Positions 1 to 4,762 of a stretch of 10,800 nt of DNA are shown here, piece by piece. The translations under genes were made by a program, and so were the position numbers. Each line of letters starts with the position of its first letter. Position 1 is the stretch's first letter. The DNA is from Oscillospiraceae bacterium (lineage in GTDB: Bacteria; Bacillota; Clostridia; Oscillospirales; UBA929): NCBI GenBank assembly GCA_031289065.1, contig JAITQI010000046.1, positions 1-10,800 on the forward strand, read 5' to 3'. Under the pieces are notes generated by a model. It did no database searches. It saw only the letters and a list, made by a program, of their open reading frames with translations, and was not told where the DNA came from.

Positions 1-9
1 TGGCGGAAC

Positions 10-1197
10 GTGTGGGAATTGGGGGGGTGGGCGGGGATGTTGGGGAAACAGAAGAAGGAGCAGAAGCTGCCCGATTGGCGCAACCTCTGGCGGGTGGTTG
101 TGGTCTTTGTTTTGCTGGGGCTGGCGGCTTATGGGGGGATTTTCTTTTTCCTGCGGGGGGCGACTGATCCGGAGCAGGAATCGCTCTATGACGTTGCGCA
201 GACGGCTGTGGTTATTTTGGGCGTTGTGACTGTGGGCGGCGCGGCGGCGATTCAGTATCGGAAACAGAGGGTGTTGGAACAGGCGTCTGAGATGGAGAGG
301 GACACCAAATGTTCGGAGCGGTTGACAAAGGCGATTGAACATTTGGGGCATGATACGAATGTCTCTATTCGCATTGGCGCGGTTTACGAGTTGAAACGTT
401 TGGCGGAGGATTCCGCAAAGGATCGGGAGGATATTACGAAAATCCTTTCCGCCTTTGTACGAATGGGCATTGAGCCGCTTTCAAGCCCTCAGAAGCCTAC
501 AGCGAACGGAACTGTAACGCTACCTCGGCCGGGTTCGGATATTTTTATCGCCGCTGACATTTTGAGTCTCCTGTTTGAGGAATATCAATGCCGGGCTTCG
601 TTGGATCGGTTGTACGCGGAGCATGTGGATCTTTCCAGAATATCCCTCAATGGGGCTTACCTCCGTGAGGCTGTCCTCAATGGGGGAGGATTCGATTGTG
701 CTAAACTCAATGAGGCCAACCTCCGAGAGACTGAACTCAATAAGGCTGAACTTAATAGAGCTGAACTCATTGGGGCTGAACTCAACGGGGCCAAACTCAA
801 TTGGGCTGAACTCAATTGGGCTGAACTCAACGAGACTAAACTTATTGGGGCTGAACTCAATTGGGCTGAACTCAACGAGGCTAAACTCAATAAGGCTAAA
901 CTCAATTGGGCTAAACTCATTGGGGCTAAACTCATGGGGGCTGAACTCAACGGGGCTGAACTTATTGGGGCTGAACTTATTGGGGCTGAACTCAACGGGA
1001 CTGAACTCAACGATGTTGACCTCAATTGGGCTGACCTCAGACGCACCACAAGCCTCACCATCGAACAGCTTGAAACTGTCCTTCTCGATAAAAACACCAA
1101 ACTCGATCCGAACCTCTCTCGGCATTTCTTCCCCGAACATCCCCCCACCACCCCGCAACCTCCCGAGCCTTTACAATCCTCGGAACCTTCGGTATAA
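10..1197 (+). CDS. membrane-anchored pentapeptide-repeat protein
   Basis: Two hydrophobic segments near the N-terminus (about residues 26-50 and 63-83) should anchor the protein in the membrane. They are followed by a charged region (about 90-155, containing TKAIEHLGHD and the stretch up to SAFVRMG). I associate that region with TM-anchored pentapeptide proteins, where it precedes the repeat domain. From about residue 206 to 345 the protein is built of 28 pentapeptides of the A(E/K/D)L(N/I)x type with a central Leu (Phe once). Such repeats fold into a right-handed quadrilateral beta-helix. A short Pro-rich tail ends the protein. The biochemical role is unknown; family members range from gyrase protection to scaffolding, and nothing here decides. 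The start is uncertain: GTG at 10 is used, ATG at 37 is an alternative, neither has a clear ribosome binding site, and the frame stays open to base 1. Base composition is less GC-rich than the neighbours, which may mean transfer. Confidence 0.85.
   Translation: MWELGGWAGMLGKQKKEQKLPDWRNLWRVVVVFVLLGLAAYGGIFFFLRGATDPEQESLYDVAQTAVVILGVVTVGGAAAIQYRKQRVLEQASEMERDTKCSERLTKAIEHLGHDTNVSIRIGAVYELKRLAEDSAKDREDITKILSAFVRMGIEPLSSPQKPTANGTVTLPRPGSDIFIAADILSLLFEEYQCRASLDRLYAEHVDLSRISLNGAYLREAVLNGGGFDCAKLNEANLRETELNKAELNRAELIGAELNGAKLNWAELNWAELNETKLIGAELNWAELNEAKLNKAKLNWAKLIGAKLMGAELNGAELIGAELIGAELNGTELNDVDLNWADLRRTTSLTIEQLETVLLDKNTKLDPNLSRHFFPEHPPTTPQPPEPLQSSEPSV
625..1044 (+). repeat. 15-bp tandem repeat array encoding 28 pentapeptides
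   Basis: Leu codons (CTC or CTT, once TTC for Phe) fall every 15 bases from 631 to 1036. The unit is close to CTCAA(C/T)GGGGCTGAA, and from about 736 to 1035 many neighbouring units differ by only one or two bases. The DNA identity, including synonymous positions, goes beyond what selection on the protein needs and points to recent expansion by slippage or recombination. Changes of copy number would stay in frame. Confidence 0.9.
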
Positions 1198-1198
1198 T
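1170..1198 (+). promoter_or_regulatory. sigma-A-like promoter of the XRE-cupin/synthetase operon
   Basis: TTTACA (1170-1175, 5 of 6 to consensus) is followed by a 17-bp spacer and a perfect TATAAT (1193-1198). The -10 box overlaps the stop codon of the preceding pentapeptide gene. Transcription should start near 1205, giving a leader of about 30 nt with AAAGGAG at 1217-1223, ten bases before the ATG at 1234. Confidence 0.75.
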
Positions 1199-1233
1199 AG
1201 GAAGGAAACCACATATAAAGGAGCCTGTCCACG

Positions 1234-1782
1234 ATGAAAGAGGAACTTCGCCAATTGGCGGCGCGTATTCAGGAACTGCGCGACATCTGCGGCTTCACCG
1301 CCGACGAGTTGGCCCAGGAGTTGGGCGTAACCCGGGCGGTGTATGACGGATACGAGCAAAACGGCGAGGATGTGCCGATTTCGGCGCTGTATCATCTGTC
1401 CAACAAGTTCGGCGTAGACCTCAACGAGCTGCTGACTGGGGCGGCGCCCCATCTGTCCGCGCTGGCGGTCGTCCGGCGGGGGCATGGGATGAGCGTTGAC
1501 CGCTATCCCGGCTATCGGTTCCACAGCCTGGCCCACACCTTCAAGCGGCGCATGATGGAGCCCCTGCTGGTGACGGTGGAGCCCTCCGACCACGACCCCG
1601 CGCCGGTTACGCATGGGGGGCAAGAGTTCAACCTCATTCTGGAGGGGGTTATCGAGCTGTTTTACGACGAGAAACGGGTGACGCTGACGGCGGGGGACTG
1701 CGTCTATTTCGACCCCACGCATCCCCACGGACAACGGGCGGTGGGCGGTCAGGCGCGGTTTTTGACCGTCATCGCGGAATAG
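1234..1782 (+). CDS. XRE-family regulator with C-terminal cupin domain
   Basis: The 182-residue protein has an N-terminal helix-turn-helix of the XRE/Cro type (about residues 5-63, with FTADELAQELGVTRAVYDGYE as the helix-turn-helix core) and a C-terminal cupin beta-barrel (about 105-181). Cupin motif 1 appears as HGGQEFNLILEG (H127, E131) and motif 2 around D160-PTHPH, so a small-ligand or metal pocket is plausible. Such proteins are cytoplasmic one-component regulators that usually control the adjacent metabolic gene. Here the gene is first in an operon, 12 bp ahead of an acyl-CoA synthetase, so it probably senses an acid or acyl-CoA related to that enzyme. That last point is inference. The start is supported by AAAGGAG ten bases upstream and by the promoter at 1170-1198. 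Whether it represses or activates cannot be read from the sequence. Confidence 0.9.
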   Translation: MKEELRQLAARIQELRDICGFTADELAQELGVTRAVYDGYEQNGEDVPISALYHLSNKFGVDLNELLTGAAPHLSALAVVRRGHGMSVDRYPGYRFHSLAHTFKRRMMEPLLVTVEPSDHDPAPVTHGGQEFNLILEGVIELFYDEKRVTLTAGDCVYFDPTHPHGQRAVGGQARFLTVIAE

Positions 1783-1794
1783 GGGGCGGAGACT

Positions 1795-3477
1795 ATGTTT
1801 TTGCTGCAAAAGTTCCTGCCCCGGGTCGAATTCGACTCCTACGAGGACTTCAAGGAGAACTACCGACTGAACATCCCGGAGGGCTTCAACTTCGGGTTTG
1901 ACGTGGTGGACGCCTGGGCCGCCCACGACAAGGAGAAGAAGGCGCTGGTCTGGTGCGACGACCATGGCGGCGAGCGCACGTTCACCTTCGACGACATCGC
2001 CCGGCTGTCCAACCGGGCGGCCCACTTCTTCCGGGCGCAGGGCATCCGTAAGGGCGACTTTGTGTTGCTCATCCTGCGCCGCCGCTGGGAATACTGGGTG
2101 TGCGCCACGGCGCTGATCAAGCTGGGGGCGGTGCTGATCCCCGGTTCCCTGCAGCTGACCGCCAAGGACATCGCCTACCGCGTCACGGCGGCGGGGGTCA
2201 AGATGGTGGTGTGCGTGGACGATCCCTTCGTGGTGGCCCAGACCGAGGCCGCCGCCGAAAAGGCCCCCTTCCTGCGGGCGCTGGTGGCCGGGCGGCGGGA
2301 CGGCTGGCTGGACTTCGAGGCGGGGCTGGCCGCCCAGCCGGACGTCTTCCCGCGCCCCACCGGGCCGGAGGCCACCCGCAACGACGAGCTGATGATGATG
2401 TACTTCACCTCGGGCACCACCGGGATGCCCAAAATGGCCGCCCACGACCACACCCACCCGTTGGGGCACATCGTCACCGCCCACTACTGGCAGCGGGTGG
2501 AGGAGGACACGTTACACATGTCGGTGTCCGACTCGGGGTGGGCCAAGTTCGGCTGGGGCAAGATTTACGGGCAGTGGATCTGCGGGGCGACCATCTTCGC
2601 CTACGATATGGATAAATTCGTCCCCCGGCTGCTGTTGGAGAAAATCCAGCGGTACAAGCTGACCACCTTCTGCGCCCCGCCGACCATGTACCGCTTCATG
2701 TTGCAGGAGGACCTGTCCCAATTCGACCTGTCCTCGGTCAAGCGATTTTGCATCGCGGGGGAGCCGCTCAACCCGGAGGTGTTCCGCCGGTGGCATGAGC
2801 TGACCGGCATCAAGATGACGGAGGGATTCGGGCAGTCGGAGTCGTCGGTGCTGGTGGCCAATTTTGCCTGGTTCGAGCCCCGGCCGGGTTCGATGGGCAA
2901 GCCGTCCCCCCTGTACGACATCGACCTGCTCGACGCCGAGGGAAACGCTTGCGCGGAAGGCGAAGAAGGCCTTCTCATTATCCGGAACATCGACCGTTAC
3001 ATGCCCACGGGGCTGACCGTCGGCTACTATCACGACGAGGAAAACACCGAAAAAACCATGGGGCACGGCTATTACGACACCGGGGACGTGGCCTGGCGGG
3101 ACGCCGACGGGTACTACTGGTTCGTCGGGCGCAACGACGACGTGATCAAATGCTCGGGGTACCGCATCGGGCCCTTCGAGGTGGAATCGGCGCTGCTGGA
3201 GCATCCGGCGGTGGTGGAATGCGCGGTGACGGCGGCCCCCGACCCGGTGCGGGGGCAGGTGGTCAAGGCCACCTGTGTGCTGGCCCGAGGGCAGGTCGGC
3301 ACGCCGGAGCTGGTCAAGGCGTTGCAGGAGCATGTAAAGAAGGTCACCGCGCCCTACAAGTATCCCCGAATCATCGAGTTTGTGGACGAGCTGCCCAAGA
3401 CGGTGGGCGGCAAAATCAAGCGGGCGCAAATCCGCCGAGAAAGCCAAGAATCCGCCGACGCGGGCCAAACCCCGTGA
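1795..3477 (+). CDS. AMP-forming acyl/acetyl-CoA synthetase
   Basis: This 560-residue enzyme of the ANL superfamily should activate a carboxylic acid to an acyl-adenylate with ATP and then transfer it to CoA in the cytoplasm. All core motifs are visible: the phosphate-binding loop TSGTTGMPK (about 205-213), the adenine-site motif EGFGQSE (343-349), YDTGD (427-431), the hinge region GRNDDVIK (445-452) and the C-terminal GGKIKR with the catalytic Lys540. Overall it resembles medium-chain acyl-CoA synthetases (ACSM-like) and AMP-binding proteins of Clostridia more than the longer (about 650 residue) housekeeping acetyl-CoA synthetase. The acid substrate cannot be fixed from sequence. The gene lies 12 bp after the XRE-cupin regulator with a G-rich binding site (GGGGCGGAG) before the ATG, so the two are co-transcribed. 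Two stem-loops follow it. Confidence 0.92.
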   Translation: MFLLQKFLPRVEFDSYEDFKENYRLNIPEGFNFGFDVVDAWAAHDKEKKALVWCDDHGGERTFTFDDIARLSNRAAHFFRAQGIRKGDFVLLILRRRWEYWVCATALIKLGAVLIPGSLQLTAKDIAYRVTAAGVKMVVCVDDPFVVAQTEAAAEKAPFLRALVAGRRDGWLDFEAGLAAQPDVFPRPTGPEATRNDELMMMYFTSGTTGMPKMAAHDHTHPLGHIVTAHYWQRVEEDTLHMSVSDSGWAKFGWGKIYGQWICGATIFAYDMDKFVPRLLLEKIQRYKLTTFCAPPTMYRFMLQEDLSQFDLSSVKRFCIAGEPLNPEVFRRWHELTGIKMTEGFGQSESSVLVANFAWFEPRPGSMGKPSPLYDIDLLDAEGNACAEGEEGLLIIRNIDRYMPTGLTVGYYHDEENTEKTMGHGYYDTGDVAWRDADGYYWFVGRNDDVIKCSGYRIGPFEVESALLEHPAVVECAVTAAPDPVRGQVVKATCVLARGQVGTPELVKALQEHVKKVTAPYKYPRIIEFVDELPKTVGGKIKRAQIRRESQESADAGQTP

Positions 3478-3511
3478 TACGAACGAAAGCCCCGTTTCTC
3501 ACTTGGATTTC

Positions 3512-3560
3512 GCCGCCGCTGGGCTCTGTTTCCCCTGGCGGCGGCCGTCGTTTCTCTTTT
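3512..3560 (+). terminator. intrinsic terminator after the acyl-CoA synthetase
   Basis: Bases 3512-3523 pair with 3534-3545 in a 12-bp stem with two G-U pairs and a 10-nt loop. The stem base is GCCGCCGC against GCGGCGGC. Within a few bases it is followed by the T-rich stretch TTTCTCTTTTT (3551-3561). It lies 34 bases after the synthetase stop codon, the expected place for operon termination. Confidence 0.65.
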
Positions 3561-3571
3561 TAAGGAATACT

Positions 3572-3631
3572 TTACACAGGGCCGCTCCCGGCAAGCCGAG
3601 AGCGGCCCTGTGTAATATACTCCTTTTCTTT
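3572..3631 (+). terminator. second stem-loop, perfect 16-bp inverted repeat
   Basis: TTACACAGGGCCGCTC at 3572-3587 is matched perfectly by its inverse complement at 3600-3615, around a 12-nt loop. A moderately T-rich tail (TCCTTTTCTTT) starts a few bases later. It is probably a back-up terminator for the operon; the long arms could also act in both directions or stabilise a 3' end. Confidence 0.6.
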
Positions 3632-3741
3632 GCAGGGAATATTCTTTCTTCGTATATTTTCTTGTTTTCCTTCTCCTTCTTATCTGTGCAATTTTATTTC
3701 TCCATTTTCGGGAAACCATGTGTGTCAAGTGTTTTCGCTTT

Positions 3742-3773
3742 CGTCCCCCGTCTTTTGGGACGTTGTTTTTCTT
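3742..3773 (+). terminator. possible third stem-loop with T tract
   Basis: CGTCCC (3742-3747) can pair with GGGACG (3757-3762) over a 9-nt loop, followed by TTGTTTTTCTTT. The stem is short and no gene ends directly before it, so this is a weak call. It may be a remnant or a third stop for read-through. Confidence 0.3.
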
Positions 3774-3852
3774 TCGGGGTGGGGTCGGGGGACTCTTTTG
3801 GTGTGTCTTGCCGACCTGTGGTGGAAGGACGGGCGGGAGTAGCGGGGGATCG

Positions 3853-3912
3853 GGTGAGAAATCTGTCGGAGCGGTGAGAAATTCATCGCCGAGGTGAGAA
3901 ATGAGGCGGGTT
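3853..3912. repeat. three GGTGAGAAAT direct repeats at 20-bp period
   Basis: The identical decamer GGTGAGAAAT occurs at 3853-3862, 3873-3882 and 3893-3902, each start exactly 20 bp after the last. The bases between copies are only loosely similar. A 20-bp period is close to two helical turns, so the copies face the same side of the DNA, as in iteron-like or regulator binding arrays and in the multiply repeated ends of IS21-type elements. An inverted partial match (TTTCTCAC) lies at 3495-3502. No transposase or replication gene is present, so the role is unknown. Confidence 0.75.
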
Positions 3913-3963
3913 TTATGGGATGGGATGGCGGATGGGTCCCGTTTTCTGTGGGGGCCGTTTCCC

Positions 3964-4419
3964 TCAAGGTGGCTGAATGGGGGCGGCGGTCTTTTCCAGG
4001 GCCGGAATCAAGTCCTCCAGACTGCGCAGGGTGCGTTCGTCGATGTAGTGTTCCACCTTTTCGGTCTGCTCCAGTTCGTCCCGGGTACCGTTGAGGAGGC
4101 AGAAAAACCGGTGGAGAGTGTCATGGCGGCGAAGGAGATAGCTTCCCAGCTCGAATCCTTTGTCTGTCAAGTGGATGACACCATAATTCTCATATTCGAG
4201 AAGTCCCAGTGCCCGTAAGTTTCCCGCCATTTTTGACGCTGAAGAGGGTTTGACAGCCAGCCGGGCGGCCAGGGTGCCCACCCGGGCCGCGCCCTCTGTG
4301 CGGAGACAGCGGCAGATCATCTCCAGGTAGTCCTCCATGGCGTGGGTGACCAGGCTGGTTTCTCCGCGCTGGTAGCCTTTTAGGGTGCGGTATTCCCCTG
4401 TTCCGCCTGTCCCATCCAT
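3964..4419 (-). CDS. DtxR/MntR-family metal-dependent repressor
   Basis: The protein (151 residues from the ATG at 4419) has a winged helix-turn-helix (about residues 24-88, with AARLAVKPSSASKMAGNL) and a helical metal-binding and dimerisation domain (about 89-140), without the SH3-like third domain of DtxR. Alignment by eye to Bacillus MntR places all six metal ligands: D30 and E33 in MEDYLE, H99 in RRHDTLH, and E120, E123, H124 in TEKVEHY. The Asp at the first position is the MntR type; DtxR has Met there. It should bind DNA when loaded with Mn2+ or Fe2+. It is transcribed divergently from feoAB, with a 35-bp palindrome between them, so it likely controls both. The start is uncertain: GGAGAGG lies 13 bases before this ATG; a GTG at 4473 would give 169 residues but falls inside the palindrome. 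Confidence 0.88.
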   Translation of the reverse strand: MDGTGGTGEYRTLKGYQRGETSLVTHAMEDYLEMICRCLRTEGAARVGTLAARLAVKPSSASKMAGNLRALGLLEYENYGVIHLTDKGFELGSYLLRRHDTLHRFFCLLNGTRDELEQTEKVEHYIDERTLRSLEDLIPALEKTAAPIQPP

Positions 4420-4426
4420 CTTTCCC

Positions 4427-4456
4427 GTCACACCTCTCCGGCTGGGGCCATATGAT
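4427..4456 (+). promoter_or_regulatory. candidate feoAB promoter
   Basis: TATGAT at 4451-4456 is a good -10 candidate. GTCACA at 4427-4432 (4 of 6 to TTGACA) lies 18 bp upstream. The predicted start of transcription near 4463 falls inside the palindrome, which would suit repression. The -35 box is weak, so confidence is limited. Confidence 0.4.
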
Positions 4457-4490
4457 TTAGGGTGAGGAAACACTGTTTCCCCGCCCTAAA
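4456..4490. promoter_or_regulatory. 35-bp palindromic operator between repressor and feoAB
   Basis: A left arm TTTAGGGTGAGGAAACA (4456-4472), a single central base, and a right arm TGTTTCCCCGCCCTAAA (4474-4490) match at 15 of 17 pairs. The central 15 bases are a perfect palindrome. TTAGG and CCTAA at the outer ends recall the halves of DtxR/IdeR boxes, but the element is longer than the 19-bp DtxR site and does not look like the Bacillus MntR box. Its position between the divergent genes makes it the likely operator of the adjacent metal-dependent repressor. Confidence 0.7.
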
Positions 4491-4516
4491 TGAGTATGTA
4501 TGGGATGGTCGAGAAC

Positions 4517-4762
4517 ATGTATGAAAACATAACGGCGCTGAGCCTCCTGCCGCCGGGACGCCGGGCGCTTGTACGGGAACTGACGCTTTTCGGGGCGATG
4601 CGCCGCCGTCTGCGGGACTTGGGGTTTATCGGCGGGGCCGCCGTGGAGTGCTTGGGGCGCGGCCCTTCGGGGGATCCGACGGCCTATCTGGTGCGGGGAG
4701 CCGTCATCGCTCTGCGCCGGGCGGACGCCGCTGGGGTGCTGGTGGAGGCCTGTCCATGCTGA
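4517..4762 (+). CDS. feoA: FeoA, ferrous iron transport accessory protein
   Basis: This small cytoplasmic protein (81 residues from ATG 4517) has the SH3-like FeoA pattern: LSLLPPGRRALVREL at the start, then RRRLRDLGFIGGAAVE, and a final strand with the RGAVIALRRADA pattern (gGs.iAlr..dA). FeoA helps the FeoB transporter, probably by contacting its cytoplasmic part. In-frame ATGs at 4490, 4496 and 4505 would add up to nine residues. 4517 fits the usual family N-terminus best and keeps the palindrome out of the coding sequence, but no candidate has a strong binding site (GGGATGG is the nearest). The end overlaps the feoB start by 7 bp, so the two are translationally coupled. Confidence 0.88.
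   Translation: MYENITALSLLPPGRRALVRELTLFGAMRRRLRDLGFIGGAAVECLGRGPSGDPTAYLVRGAVIALRRADAAGVLVEACPC

Larger units (their letters stand above)
3478..3963. other. gene-free region with terminators and phased repeats
   Basis: I see no convincing coding sequence here. Possible reading frames on either strand lack recognisable protein features and ribosome binding sites. The stretch holds two terminator-like stem-loops after the synthetase, a pyrimidine-rich and less GC-rich part (about 3615-3775), a third weak stem-loop, and three copies of a 10-bp direct repeat at 20-bp spacing. From about 3775 to 3960 the plus strand is strikingly G-rich. Confidence 0.6.

Noticed and set aside
520..1237. Long open frames on both strands over the pentapeptide repeats (520-1158 minus, 575-1237 plus, 657-1232 minus)
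   Set aside because: The 15-bp unit has no stop in several frames, so all of them stay open as a by-product. Their repeat peptides (such as FSPIE or GLNSI) have no ribosome binding site or known family.
1171..2484. 437-codon minus-strand open frame across the XRE-cupin and synthetase genes
   Set aside because: It is a shadow of two well-supported plus-strand genes in GC-rich DNA; composition is Gly/His/Arg-rich with no domain.
2512..3468. 318-codon minus-strand open frame across the synthetase
   Set aside because: It is antisense to the C-terminal half of a clear AMP-binding enzyme and has no recognisable features.
3354..3728. Basic minus-strand frame over the terminator region
   Set aside because: The Arg/Lys-rich product comes from the pyrimidine-rich and hairpin sequence; no binding site, and it runs into the synthetase gene antisense.
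3853..3912. CRISPR array as an explanation of the phased repeats
   Set aside because: The repeats are only 10 bp with 10-bp gaps, far too short for CRISPR repeats and spacers, and no cas gene is present.
3894..4218. Short plus-strand frames opposite the DtxR/MntR gene
   Set aside because: They are antisense to the repressor, whose protein matches its family along the whole length.
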